Source: Eledone cirrhosa (taxonomy: Eukaryota > Mollusca > Cephalopoda > Octopoda > Eledonidae). Taken from it: a DNA stretch of 64,000 bases. Below the pieces are notes generated by a model. It did no database searches. It saw nothing but the letters and a program-made list of their open reading frames with translations, and was not told where the DNA came from. This document shows positions 26,612 through 36,712 of the stretch, in pieces. The stretch is from contig OZ024740.1 of the NCBI GenBank assembly GCA_964016885.1, positions 3,520,836 to 3,584,835 on the forward strand, in the 5' to 3' direction. Position numbers and translations under genes: made by a program. The stretch's first letter is position 1. Each line of letters opens with the position of its first letter.

Positions 26612-26676
26612 TATTTTATCTGATGAAAGCGCACCAAAACTACCTTGGTTGCCCTTGAAATATATATAATAAAATA
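26612..26676 (+). ncRNA. Hammerhead-like ribozyme candidate A
   Basis: Stem I TATTTTAT/ATAAAATA (8 bp, perfect), CTGATGA at 26,620-26,626. Stem II pairs AAG with CTT, then an opposed C-C, GC-GC and ACCA-TGGT, closed by an AAACTACCT loop. GAAA is at 26,657-26,660, followed by a minimal ATA/TAT stem III and A68 in the cleavage position. All 11 core positions match the consensus. Known natural hammerheads prefer C at the cleavage position; A is tolerated. Confidence 0.62.
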
Positions 26677-26910
26677 ATTATGGTTTTATAAATATAGTTT
26701 CCATTTATTAATATATTGAATATTTACTCCAGTTTTTTCTGTTGAGTGCTTTATATCAGTTATAAAACTTTTAAGCTTGTTCAATCCCAACAAATTAAAT
26801 ATAACTTCTGCATATATATATATATATAACAAAGGAATTGTGGTAAGGAACCAGATGGACCATAACGCACCAGAGTACTCAATACTTAGGGTAGGAGAGT
26901 GGGAAATAGG
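26677..26910. other. Flank of hammerhead-like family and AT-rich DNA
   Basis: Repeats TTATAAATATAGTTTCCA and GTTGAGTGCTTTATATCAG from the 25.3-kb arm, then a short TA tract. No gene. Confidence 0.55.
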
Positions 26911-27002
26911 AAAAAGTATGACCCCGACGGCTATTTCTGGACTAGTAGTCCAGAAATAGCCATCGAAACGGCTTGAGCTCTGCCGTCGGGGTCATACTTT
27001 TT
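26911..27002. repeat. Hairpin with a 3' hammerhead half-site
   Basis: A 21-bp outer stem begins AAAAAGTATGACCCCGACGG. An inner hairpin, TATTTCTGGACT with AGTCCAGAAATA, lies within. The right half reads GAAACGGC, TTGAGCTCT, GCCGTC, GGGGTCATAC. This matches GAAA, stem III and a GUC cleavage triplet followed by stem I. The left half has CCGACGG where CUGANGA would be, so any ribozyme is degenerate. Confidence 0.5.
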
Positions 27003-27015
27003 CATATATATATAT

Positions 27016-27230
27016 ATATATATGGAAAGAAAATAAAAGAGAAAGAGACAAAAAGTAAATAGTAAGAGAATGATATTGAGAGAGAGAGTGAGAGAAAGAA
27101 AATTTATAGAAAGAGAGTGACATTGAGAGAGAGAGTGAGAGAGAAGAAAGAGAGTAAAAGAGAGAGAAAGAAAGAGAGTGTGTGAGAGAGAAAGAGTGAG
27201 AGAGCGAGTGGAGGGGGAGATAAAAAAGCT
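27016..27230. repeat. GA-rich simple repeat
   Basis: Purine-rich GAGA/GAAA tract with imperfect repetition. No coding support. Confidence 0.85.
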
Positions 27231-27379
27231 AGCTGATGTGAACATTTCTAGATGTTGAAATTAAGGTTGTATTCTCCAACTTTCACTATTAGCAACAATA
27301 TGAAATATATCCACATCATTATAGCGTTGTTGTTGTCACTCTTGTAGCCTTTCTGCTGGTTTTAGCTTACACACATACA
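27231..27379. other. Short unique spacer
   Basis: No recognised feature. Confidence 0.4.
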
Positions 27380-27476
27380 CACACATGTATATATATGTGT
27401 GTGTGTATATATATATATATGTATGTGTGTGTGCATATATAACTATGTATGTTTGTATATATATATATATATGCGC

Positions 27477-27509
<33 letters not shown>

Positions 27510-27715
27510 TATGTATGTATATGTATATATATATATATATGCATATATATATATATGTATATGTATATATATATATGTGCATATATATATATATATATAT
27601 ATATACATACATATATATGTATATATATATATGTGCATATATATATATATATACATATATATGTATGTAGATGTATATATATATGTGCATATATACATAT
27701 ATATATATATATTTA
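27380..27715. repeat. TA tract interrupted by GTGCATA/TACATA units
   Basis: About 330 bp of (TA)n broken by GCATAT, TACATA and GTATGTA motifs that themselves recur at irregular spacing. All reading frames here are Tyr/Ile artefacts. Confidence 0.95.
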
Positions 27716-27855
27716 TTAAAATAACAGATTAAAGTTTAAGCAAAGAATCGCTGCTGTCACCCTTAACGGGATCTTCTGAAACTCAGAAGATCCCGTTAAG
27801 GGTGAAAGCAGCGATTCTTTGCTTAAACTTTAATCTGTTATTTTAATAAATATTT
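27711..27855. repeat. Palindromic pair of CAGAAGA hammerhead-like motifs
   Basis: Near-perfect inverted repeat centred at about 27,782. Each arm runs from TTTATTAAAATAACAG through the CAGAAGA fold (minus strand 27,733-27,783; plus strand from 27,784). The minus-strand copy has GACA instead of GAAA. The plus-strand copy keeps GAAA but lacks its outer stem I partner. Confidence 0.8.
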
Positions 27856-27932
27856 GCTCTACGGTTCTTATATATTTGATATATATTTATCCTTATCGAA
27901 CCCTGTTTGGATTTTAGTCTTCAAATTATTAT

Positions 27933-27975
<43 letters not shown>

Positions 27976-28114
27976 TATGTATGTATATGTATATATATAT
28001 GTGCATATATATATATATATATACATATATATGTGTATATATATATACATATATATGTGTATATATATATACACATATATATGTGTGTATATATGTATAT
28101 ATATATATTTGTAT
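27856..28114. other. Shared repeat flank plus TA tract
   Basis: ATTTGCTCTACGGTTCT, TTTGATATATATTTATCC and GATTTTAGTCTTCAAAT recur at 62,285-62,360. They are followed by (TA)n with TGTGTATA interruptions to the RTE tail. Confidence 0.75.
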
Positions 28115-28220
28115 ATCATCATCATCATCATCATCAGGTTTAGCGTCCGTGTTCCACGCTTGCATGGGTTTGGACGGGGGTTTTCCCACTTGAGGCAAGA
28201 GTGGTTGTCTTGCTCGCATA

Positions 28221-28444
28221 GGACTGTCTGGCGGGTTTTCTACAGTTGGATGCCCTTCCTAACAACAACCACATTTACAGTGTGGGGCTGGGAGGTTTTT
28301 ACCGTGTTGCCTACACGGCCACATTACAGCGTGGACTGTCTGGCGGGTTTTCTACAGCTGGATGCCCTTCCTAACACCAACCACATTTACAGTGTGGGGC
28401 TGGGAGGTTTTTACCGTGTTGCCTACACGGCCACATTTACAGCG
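28221..28444 (-). repeat. 112-bp tandem duplication in the RTE copy 1 3' UTR
   Basis: GGACTGTCTGGCGGGTTTTC starts at 28,221 and again at 28,333, each followed by the same sequence to the GGCCACATT...CAGCGT motif. Copy 2 has only one unit (from 31,161). Confidence 0.85.
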
Positions 28445-28613
28445 TGTGTTTTTTGTCGTGACACCTACACGATCTCATTTGTTTCGGCCTGGATGTTGTG
28501 GGACCAACATAACTTTACATTGAAAGGGGCGGTGTGGGTGGGGTGGAGGTGGTGGGACGGGGGTGTGTTTTGATAGAGATGCCTACTGACTGTAGTAGGT
28601 TTTTACTTTGTAT

Positions 28614-30947
28614 TTAGGTAAGGCGGGTCTTCTCTATTACTGAGTACCGCCAAAGGTCTCGGTCCAGTGACATTGTCTTGGAGAGGTGTAAGCGTGTGAG
28701 GTCGGAATTTATCAGCTCGTCCCATGTTTTTCTGGGTCTGCCTACTCCGTGGCTACCGTCTATCTTTATTGCCCTGCACTTTGTTATACAGCTGTCGTCT
28801 TTCATGCGCATCACGTGACCATACCAACGTAGCCTTCTCTCGAGTAAACAACATCTGATCCCTCTTATTTCTAATTTTTTCCTTAGTTCGTTTATGCTTT
28901 GCCGTTCACATATATTACTATTGCACATCCAGCGGAGCATGCAAGCTTCGTTCCTCTCTAGTCTGCGTATATCCTCTGCACACAATGCCCAGGTCTCACT
29001 GCCATGCAGCATTGCTGTTCGTATGCTGGCATCGTATAACCTGCCTTTCATTTTTAGGGAGAACCCTCTAGCGGCTAATAGTGGTATAAGCTCTCTGAAC
29101 TTTTTCCATCCAGTTCTGACTCTAGCTACTGTACTTTCAGAGCACCCTCCCCCACTGCTGATTTTGTCACCCAGATAACGGAAGCTGTCCACTATTTCTA
29201 TAGAACCCTCTGCGCAGTTGAAGGAGCTAGTATTTTGTGGGCACTTGCTGCTACTTATTGCACCAGAGCACCGGCCACATGTAAAATCTATGTTCTTAGT
29301 TAGCTTACCTGTGATCCCACTACATCTTTTATGCACCCATACTTTGCATTTGGGACATAAAATGGAGTTTCTACCTATGCCTTTCCTACACACTGAGCAT
29401 GGCCATTTCCCCGATGGGACCGCCGCCTTATTTTCTTTCCTACAAACTAGAACTTTAGTCTTAGCCAGGTTGGAATTTCTTCTCTAGTTCGGTCATTGAT
29501 TCAGCTATGAGCGTTAGATCATCTGCGTATAGGAGTTCCCATGGGCAGCCGGTCTTGAACTCCTCTGTTATAGCCTGAAGGGCAATAATAAATAGTAGGG
29601 GGCTAAGAACAGAGCCCTGATGGACACCAACTCTTACGCTAAACTCTTCACTATATTCGTTGTTAATTCTAACCTTACTGACTGTTTCTTTATACATGGC
29701 TTGTATAGCTCTCACAAGCCATTCGTCAACACCTAGTTTTCTAAGAGACCACCAGATAATGGAACGGGGGACTCTGTCGAAGGCTTTCTCCAAGTCGACG
29801 AAAGCTAAGTATAGGGGTTTACTTTTAGCTAGGTACTTCTCCTGTAGTTGTCGTACAATGAAAAGAGCGTCTGTGGTACTTTTGCCTGACACAAACCCGA
29901 ACTGCATTTCATCTAGATCAATTCTCTCTCTGATTAGTTGCGCTATTACTTTTTCCGTGACCTTCATGACCTGGTCGATTAATTTAATGCCTCTATAGTT
30001 ACTCCTATCTAGGGCATCTCCTTTTCCCTTATAGCAGTTAACGATGATGCTGCTACGCCATTCCTTCGGAACAACCCCATTCTGTACGACTTGGTTAACT
30101 ATCCGGGTGACCATGGTGTGTCCCACCGAACCAGATGCCTTCAGCATCTCAGCAACTATTTCCGAAGGCCCAGCCGCCTTACTCGTCTTCATATCTTTGA
30201 TTGCCTTACTTATTATACTACCTTCAACTAACACTGCTGGTCCCTCTACTGGATCGATCTGGGGGAGACTGTCTTTCTCCCATTTGTTCTCCTCATTTAG
30301 AAGCCTTTCGTAGTGACACTTCCAAGCTACCTTCTTATCAGCGTCGGTGATGGCAAGTATGCCATCATCGTTAAGTACACACTTCTCCCCGACAATATCA
30401 CGGTTTTCCTTGACACATTGCCTGGCAATCCTGAACACCTCACGTTTTTGGTCCGCACGTTGTAGAACATGCTTGAACTTTCTTTCCTCTGCTTCCCTTC
30501 TTGCGAAGTACACTTGTCTCCTAGCTTCCCTCCTGGCCACTTGATAGTCTTCTCTACTTCCCCCATCCCGCCATACTTTCCAAGCCTGCTTTTTGGCCTT
30601 AATTGACTCCTCCACCTTACTGTTCCACCACCATGTTACTCTCCTCCTACCTACAGGCCTGCTCCAGCCACAGACTTCGTCTGCCGCCGTCAGCAGGTTT
30701 GCTCTCAGGAATTCCCACTGTTCCTCTATATTATACGACTCTATTTGCTCTTCCTTACTGTCGAAAGCGTCAAGTAATATGCTTTGAAATTTATTTCTGG
30801 CTATGGGGTCCTTTAGCTTCCATATTTTTCTACTGAGGATAGTCCTCTTCCGCTGTCTAGTACGTCTGGTCCTGACTATGAGGTCGCTAATTATCAGTCT
30901 ATGTTGGGAGGTGAATTCTTCATGGGGGTGGGATTTAGTGTTAACAA
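28614..30947 (-). pseudogene. RTE-type endonuclease/RT ORF, truncated and frameshifted
   Basis: Reading from 30,947 down, the frame covers the end of the endonuclease, a basic coiled region (RREARRQVYFARREAEERKF), and RT with FVDLEKAFDRV, VGVHQGSVLSPLLF and YADDLTLIAES. At 29,470/29,471 a 41-bp segment present in copy 2 (32,295-32,335) is missing, which shifts the frame just after the YADD region. The downstream frame (28,614-29,393) keeps the Cys/His finger, DSFRYLGDKISSGGGCSEST and RRLRWYGHVMRM. The deletion has GGTT microhomology. The product would lack an endonuclease, so this copy is not autonomous. Confidence 0.9.
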
Positions 30948-30949
30948 TA

Positions 30950-30951
30950 TG

Positions 30952-31040
<89 letters not shown>
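30950..31040. repeat. TA tract between the two RTE copies
   Basis: (TA)n with two TGTA interruptions. It separates the truncated 5' end of copy 1 from the (GAT)n tail of copy 2. Confidence 0.95.
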
Positions 31041-31042
<2 letters not shown>

Positions 31043-31437
31043 CATCATCATCATCATCATCATCAGGTTTAGCGTCCGTGTTCCACGCTTGCATGGGTTT
31101 GGACGGGGGTTTTCCCACTTGAGGCAAGAGTGGTTGTCTTGCTCGCATAGGACTGTCTGGCGGGTTTTCTACAGTTGGATGCCCTTCCTAACAACAACCA
31201 CATTTACAGTGTGGGGCTGGGAGGTTTTTACCGTGTTGCCTACACGGCCACATTTACAGCGTGGACTGTGTGTTTTTTGTCGTGACACCTACACGATCTC
31301 ATTTGTTTCGGCCTGGATGTTGTGGGACCAACATAACTTTACATTGAAAGGGGCGGTGTGGATGGGGTGGAGGTGGTGGGACCGGGGGGTGTTTTGATAG
31401 AGATGCCTACTGACTGTAGTAGGTTTTTACTTTGTAT
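31041..31437 (-). other. 3' UTR and (GAT)n tail of RTE copy 2
   Basis: Contains CCTACTACAGTCAGTAGGCA, GTAGGTGTCACGACAAAAAA, GGCCGTGTAGGCAACACGGT (self-complementary) and CCCATGCAAGCGTGGAACAC before CTAAACC(TGA)n. Fragments of this tail recur at 54.2, 54.8 and 63.8 kb. Confidence 0.85.
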
Positions 31438-34400
31438 TTAGGTAAGGCGGGTCTTCTCTATTACTGAGTACCGCCAAAGGTCTCGGTCCAGTGACATTGT
31501 CTTGGAGAGGTGTAAGCGTGTGAGGTTGGAATTTATCAGCTCGTCCAATGTTTTTCTGGGTCTGCCTACTCCGTGGCTACCGTCTATCTTTATTGCCCTG
31601 CACTTTGTTATACAGCTGTCGTCTTTCATGCGCATCACGTGACCATACCAACGTAGCCTTCTCTCGAGTAAACAACATCTGATCCCTCTTATTTCTAATT
31701 TTTTCCTTAGTTCGTTTATGCTTTGCCGTTCATGTATATTACTATTGCACATCCAGCGGAGCATGCAAGCTTCGTTCCTCTCTAGTCTGCGTATATCCTC
31801 TGCACACAATGCCCAGGTCTCACTGCCATGCAGCATTGCTGTTCGTATGCAGGCATCGTATAACCTGCCTTTCATTTTTAGGGAGAACCCTCTAACGGCT
31901 AATAGTGGTATAAGCTCTCTGAACTTTTTCCATCCAGTTCTGACTCTAGCTACTGTACTTTCAGAGCACCCTCCCCCACTGCTGATTTTGTCACCCAGGT
32001 AACGGAAGCTGTCCACTATTTCTATAGAACCCTCTGCGCAGTTGAAGGAGCTAGTATTTTGTGGGCACTTGCTGCTACTTATTGCACCAGAGCACCAGCC
32101 ACATGTAAAATCTATGTTCTTAGTTAGCTTACCTGTGATCCCACTACATCTTTTATGCACCCATACTTTGCATTTGGGACATAAAATGGAGTTTCTACCT
32201 ACGCCTTTCCTACACACTGAGCATGGCCATTTCCCAGATGGGACTGCCGCCTTATTTTCTTTCCTACAAACTAGAACTTTAGTCTTAGCCAGGTTAATTT
32301 TAAGGCCTTTTGATTCTAGGCCGTGCTTCCATGTTTGGAATTTCTTCTCTAGTTCGGTCATTGATTCAGCTATGAGCGTTAGATCATCTGCATATAGGAG
32401 TTCCCATGGGCAGCCGGTCTTGAACTCCTCTGTTATAGCCTGAAGGGCAATAATAAATAGTAGGGGGCTAAGAACAGAGCCCTGATGGATACCAACTTTT
32501 ACGCTAAACTCTTCACTATATTCGTTGTTAATTCTAACCTTACTGACTGTTTCTTTATACATGGCTTGTATAGCTCTCACAAGCCATTCGTCAACACCTA
32601 GTTTTCTAAGAGCCCACCAGATAATGGAACGGGGGACTCTGTCGAAGGCTTTCTCCAAGTCGACGAAAGCTAAGTATAGGGGTTTACTTTTAGTTAGGTA
32701 CTTCTCCTGTAGTTGTACAATGAAAAGAGCGTCTGTGGTACTTTTGCCTGACACAAATCCGAACTGCATTTCATCTAGATCAATTCTCTCTCTGATTAGT
32801 TGCGCTATTACTTTTTCCGTGACCTTCATGACCTGGTCGATTAATTTAATGCCTCTATAGTTACTCCTATCTAGGGCATCTCCTTTTCCCTTATAGCAGT
32901 TAACGATGATGCTGCTACGCCAGTCCTTCGGAACAACCCCATTCTGTACGACTTGGTTAACTATCCGGGTGACCATGGTGTGTCCCACCGAACCAGATGC
33001 CTTCAGCATCTCAGCAACTATTTCCGAAGGACCAGCCGCCTTACCCGTCTTCATATCTTTGATTGCCTTGCTTATTGTACTACCCTGGACTAACACTGCT
33101 GGTCCCTCTATTGGGTCGATGTGGGGGAGACTGTCTTTCTCCCATTTGTTCTCCTCATTTAGAAGCCTTTCGTAGTGACACTTCCAAGCTACCTTCTTAT
33201 CAGCGTCGGTGATGGCAAGTATGCCATCATCGTTAAGTACACACTTCTCCCCGACAATATCACGGTTTTCCTTGACACATTGCCTGGCAATCCTGAACAC
33301 CTCACGTTTTTGGTCCTCACGTTGTAGAACATGCTTGAACTTTCTTTCCTCTGCTTCCCTTCTTGCGAAGTACACTTGTCTCCTAGCTTCCCTCCTGGCC
33401 ACTTGATAGTCTTCTCTACTTCCCCCATCCCGCCATGCTTTCCAAGCCTGCTTTTTGGCCTTAATTGACTCCTCCACCTTACTGTTCCACCACCATGTTA
33501 CTCTCCTCCTACCTACAGGCCTGCTCCAGCCACAGACTTCGTCTGCCGCCGTCAGCAGGTTTGCTCTCAGGAATTCCCACTGTTCCTCTATATTATACGA
33601 CTCTAATTGCTCTTCCTTACTGTCGAAAGCGTCAAGTAATATGCTTTGAAATTTATTTCTGGCTATGGGGTCCTTTAGCTTCCATATTTTTCTCCTGAGG
33701 ATAGTCCTCTTCCGCTGTCTAGTACGTCTCGTCCTGACTATGAGGTCGCTAATTATCAGTCTATGTTGGGAGGTGAATTCTTCATGGGGGAGGGATTTAG
33801 TGTTAACAACAGACACTCTGTCACGTCTTCTGGTAAGGATATAATCTACCTGGCTTGTGTGTTCCCCCGATCTATAGGTGATCAAGTGATTGTCTCGTTT
33901 TTTGAAGTTAGTGTTACAGATAGTTAAGTTATTTGCGTCGCAGAATTCCAGGATTCTGGAGCCTTCCTCATTTCTAGTACCGAACCCATAGCCTCCATGG
34001 ATTCCGTCATAGCCGTCACAATGTTGTCCAATGTGACCATTTAGGTCGCCTGCAATAACTATATAGTCACTGTCGGTTATTTGGGAGGTAGCGAGCATCA
34101 GTGTCTCGTAGAATCTGTCTTTTATAGCACCGGGCAGTCCGGATTGTGGTGCGTACGCAGATATTACTGTCACCGTAGTTTTATTGAGGACAAGTCTTAT
34201 TTTAATTATTCTGTCGTTCACTCTATTTACGTCTATTATCTTATCTGCCCACTTTTTTGCTACCATGATTCCTACCCCACCCAACCCATTGTCATTTCCC
34301 ACCCAGAAAAGCTTATAGCATCGTTCTTTACCCACGATGAATTTAGCCGACCCTCCCTTCCACCTGGTCTCTTGGATACAACAAACATCGACCTCCTTAC

Positions 34401-34455
34401 GTTCAAGCATTTCTACAACCTCGTTAGAGCGACCCTTTAAGGTGCCTACATTCAT
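31438..34455 (-). CDS. RTE-type endonuclease-reverse transcriptase with PHD finger, 1005 aa
   Basis: Intact ORF for a target-primed retrotransposition protein. Residues 1-235 are an AP-type endonuclease: NVGTLKGRS at the start, CCIQETRW (25-32, metal-binding Glu), SAYAPQSG, GDLNGHIG (136-143), SQVDYIL and SQHRLI. Residues 325-400 are highly basic. RT spans about 450-730 with FVDLEKAFDRV (597-607), HQGSVLSPLLF and YADD (688-691). Residues 745-788 form a C4HC3 PHD-like finger: C745, C748, C759, C762, H767, C770, C785, C788. The C-terminus holds DSFRYLGD, RLRWYGHVM and GRPRKT. The ATG at 34,455 was chosen; the frame stays open some way upstream. No disabling change seen, so it may be recently active. 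Confidence 0.9.
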   Translation of the reverse strand: MNVGTLKGRSNEVVEMLERKEVDVCCIQETRWKGGSAKFIVGKERCYKLFWVGNDNGLGGVGIMVAKKWADKIIDVNRVNDRIIKIRLVLNKTTVTVISAYAPQSGLPGAIKDRFYETLMLATSQITDSDYIVIAGDLNGHIGQHCDGYDGIHGGYGFGTRNEEGSRILEFCDANNLTICNTNFKKRDNHLITYRSGEHTSQVDYILTRRRDRVSVVNTKSLPHEEFTSQHRLIISDLIVRTRRTRQRKRTILRRKIWKLKDPIARNKFQSILLDAFDSKEEQLESYNIEEQWEFLRANLLTAADEVCGWSRPVGRRRVTWWWNSKVEESIKAKKQAWKAWRDGGSREDYQVARREARRQVYFARREAEERKFKHVLQREDQKREVFRIARQCVKENRDIVGEKCVLNDDGILAITDADKKVAWKCHYERLLNEENKWEKDSLPHIDPIEGPAVLVQGSTISKAIKDMKTGKAAGPSEIVAEMLKASGSVGHTMVTRIVNQVVQNGVVPKDWRSSIIVNCYKGKGDALDRSNYRGIKLIDQVMKVTEKVIAQLIRERIDLDEMQFGFVSGKSTTDALFIVQLQEKYLTKSKPLYLAFVDLEKAFDRVPRSIIWWALRKLGVDEWLVRAIQAMYKETVSKVRINNEYSEEFSVKVGIHQGSVLSPLLFIIALQAITEEFKTGCPWELLYADDLTLIAESMTELEKKFQTWKHGLESKGLKINLAKTKVLVCRKENKAAVPSGKWPCSVCRKGVGRNSILCPKCKVWVHKRCSGITGKLTKNIDFTCGWCSGAISSSKCPQNTSSFNCAEGSIEIVDSFRYLGDKISSGGGCSESTVARVRTGWKKFRELIPLLAVRGFSLKMKGRLYDACIRTAMLHGSETWALCAEDIRRLERNEACMLRWMCNSNIHERQSINELRKKLEIRGIRCCLLERRLRWYGHVMRMKDDSCITKCRAIKIDGSHGVGRPRKTLDELINSNLTRLHLSKTMSLDRDLWRYSVIEKTRLT

Positions 34456-34757
34456 GGTACCAACTCTGAAGTTTTGGATTGCGTTTGGAGGGTGGGAGCG
34501 GTGGGGCGCGGGGGGGGGGGGATGGGGTTATGTTAGCCATCCTGGGCCGAAACAAGGCGGAGTGCTTGCATTCTCGTCCACGAGGTGAATTTGTCTTTAT
34601 CTTTGGCATTGTCGCTGAGCGTCCACATTTTTCTCTCTTCAACTCTCCAGAATTCCGTAGTCCATCCATCATATCGAAAAGCAACCAGTTAAACGATAGT
34701 ATGGGCCTCTGACTTATGATTGGTCCACGTAATAATGGTGGGGCGGGTGGGAGGGAT
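34456..34757 (-). other. Leader of RTE copy 2
   Basis: Between the ATG and the 122-bp repeats, with a 12-base C run (minus strand) near 34,510. The frame remains open just upstream of the ATG (IQNFRVGT). No other feature. Confidence 0.5.
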
Positions 34758-35245
34758 GATGGGTTGTTAGCGAGAATGTAAGGTTTAAGATAAGATCGCC
34801 GTATGTTGGGCATAATTTAACAATAAACGAAAATACAAGATTTGTTTTGTTTAAGAAAATACGATAGAGAAAATGCGGTGATGGGTTGTTAGCGAGAATG
34901 TAAGGTTTAAGATAAGATCGCCGTATGTTGGGCATAATTTAACAATAAACGAAAATACAAGATTTGTTTTGTTTAAGAAAATACGATAGAGAAAATGCGG
35001 TGATGGGTTGTTAGCGAGAATGTAAGGTTTAAGATAAGATCGCCGTATGTTGGGCATAATTTAACAATAAACGAAAATACAAGATTTGTTTTGTTTAAGA
35101 AAATACGATAGAGAAAATGCGGTGATGGGTTGTTAGCGAGAATGTAAGGTTTAAGATAAGATCGCCGTATGTTGGGCATAATTTAACAATAAACGAAAAT
35201 ACAAGATTTGTTTTGTTTAAGAAAATACGATAGAGAAAATGCGGT
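34758..35245. repeat. Four tandem 122-bp repeats at the RTE 5' side
   Basis: Units start at 34,758, 34,880, 35,002 and 35,124 (GATGGGTTGTTAGCGAGAAT), exactly 122 bp apart and essentially identical. They lie upstream of the RTE ORF on its coding strand, in the position of promoter monomers in some LINEs. A promoter role is inference. Confidence 0.93.
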
Positions 35246-35699
35246 GATAGGGAAAATATGATTTTTAGAGAAAAAATATGATATAGAATGGTAAAAATAT
35301 GATATAGTGTGAAATCAGGACATAGAAAAGTGATTGAATGAATGGATTCGAATGGAGAGAAGAATCGAGAAAAATATTTGAACGTTACTTTATACCGCAG
35401 GAAGAGCCATCCCAGAAATAGCGAGTTGGCGATTGTGATTAATTTTGGTAGGGTTTATCTTATATGTATAGAGAGGGAGGGGGGGGGGGGGCAGGAACCA
35501 GCATGATGTATGGGTAGGGGGTAGAAGATGGGATGGAGCAGAGGTTAAGAGTTTAAATAGGTACTAGAAGTTTTGCGTAGAACTTAGCAAGTTTAACAAA
35601 ATATATTTAAAGGAATATATAATAGTGATTTGTTTTTGTTATGAAAATACGACAGAATATGAAAATATGACAGAATTAAGCGTATATGTATATATATAC

Positions 35700-35777
<78 letters not shown>

Positions 35778-36383
35778 GTGTTATGTATAACACATATACA
35801 TATATATATATGTATATATGTATATGTATATGTATATATATATAAACACACACTCACAAAAATACACACAGAAATATTTATGTATATATATACATATTTT
35901 TATATATTTATTCATAATTGTACATGTAATATAGAGTTGTTTGTAAAAGATTTTAAGAGAAAGTGGCTTTGTTCCCATAACATTTATACGCAATTACCTA
36001 CACAAATATACACACATGTAAACATACTCACACATACACACACATATATATGATATATGCATGTATATAAATATATCAACGTCTGTGTATGTGTGAGTAT
36101 ATATATATATATATACGCAATAGTGATTGCCTAAACACGAGGAGTGAATTTTTCACACGTTGTCCACACGTCACCAAACATCTATTACATAACTACAAGG
36201 CTCCGGACTAATTCTTTGTAATTTTATTTTTAAATTTTTTTATTTTATTTTCAACCAAAAAACTTTCCGGACTTTCGCAGTTATCTCCCTTACACCCCCC
36301 GCACGCAGTCTACTATTGCCTGTGTGAAGTGACCGAGTTTCTGCACATGCGCATTCGTACGGTTGTCCTTCCTGTTCCTATAA
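35246..36383. other. AT-rich spacer with TA tracts
   Basis: 35,246-35,690 is unrecognised DNA with a G run near 35,480. 35,695-35,845 is (TA)n plus a GTATAT hairpin at 35,770-35,815. 35,846-36,383 is unrecognised. No gene. Confidence 0.6.
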
Positions 36384-36439
36384 CCATATACATCCCGAGC
36401 TGAAGATCCGCCAAGGTGAAACAATTGTTCTCGGTATGG
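36384..36439 (+). ncRNA. Hammerhead-like ribozyme candidate K
   Basis: CCATA, a 6-nt bulge and CCGAG form the 5' side of stem I. CTGAAGA (36,400-36,406) follows, a short stem II (CC-GCCAA-GG with a T-T mismatch next to the core), GAAA (36,418-36,421), stem III ACA-AT-TGT, unpaired T429, then CTCGG and TATGG completing both halves of stem I. A one-sided internal loop in stem I is typical of natural type I hammerheads. The short stem II is the weak point. Confidence 0.55.
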
Positions 36440-36461
36440 TGAACTAACTGTTGTGTAACCA

Positions 36462-36462
36462 C

Positions 36463-36512
<50 letters not shown>

Positions 36513-36524
36513 ATAATAATTTTA

Positions 36525-36555
<31 letters not shown>

Positions 36556-36560
36556 AGTTT
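36462..36560. repeat. TA tracts
   Basis: Two (TA)n runs separated by a TAATAATAATTTTAATAAA linker. Confidence 0.95.
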
Positions 36561-36677
36561 GTATACATACATACGTATGTACGTATACATACTTATATTT
36601 AAGTAACAGACGTACTAAGAGTGAGAAATGAAATTTTGTTTCATTTTTTCCGTTTATATATATATATATGTGTATAT

Positions 36678-36712
36678 ATCATACACCTACGGTAGTAGGT
36701 GTATAATATTCT
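36678..36712. repeat. Short hairpin
   Basis: ATACACCTACGGTAGTAGGTGTAT: nine-base arms round a short loop. No function assigned. Confidence 0.6.

Larger units (their letters stand above)
28115..30947 (-). mobile_element. RTE-type LINE copy 1, 5'-truncated
   Basis: Almost identical to the copy at 31,041-34,455. The 3' end is (GAT)n at 28,115-28,136 (plus strand ATC). The 5' end stops abruptly at 30,947, inside the endonuclease region, and abuts a TA tract. The 3' UTR holds an extra 112-bp tandem duplication. Confidence 0.93.
31041..35245 (-). mobile_element. RTE-type LINE copy 2, apparently complete ORF
   Basis: Minus-strand element: four 122-bp repeats (34,758-35,245), a G/C-run-containing leader (34,456-34,757), one long ORF (31,438-34,455), a 3' UTR and a terminal (GAT)n at 31,041-31,065. 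The single ORF with N-terminal endonuclease, the short 3' UTR and the microsatellite tail fit the RTE clade. The true 5' limit is inferred from the repeat block. Confidence 0.85.

Noticed and set aside
34424..34813. Proline-rich frame upstream of the RTE ORF
   Set aside because: No motif; overlaps the element leader and a G/C run.
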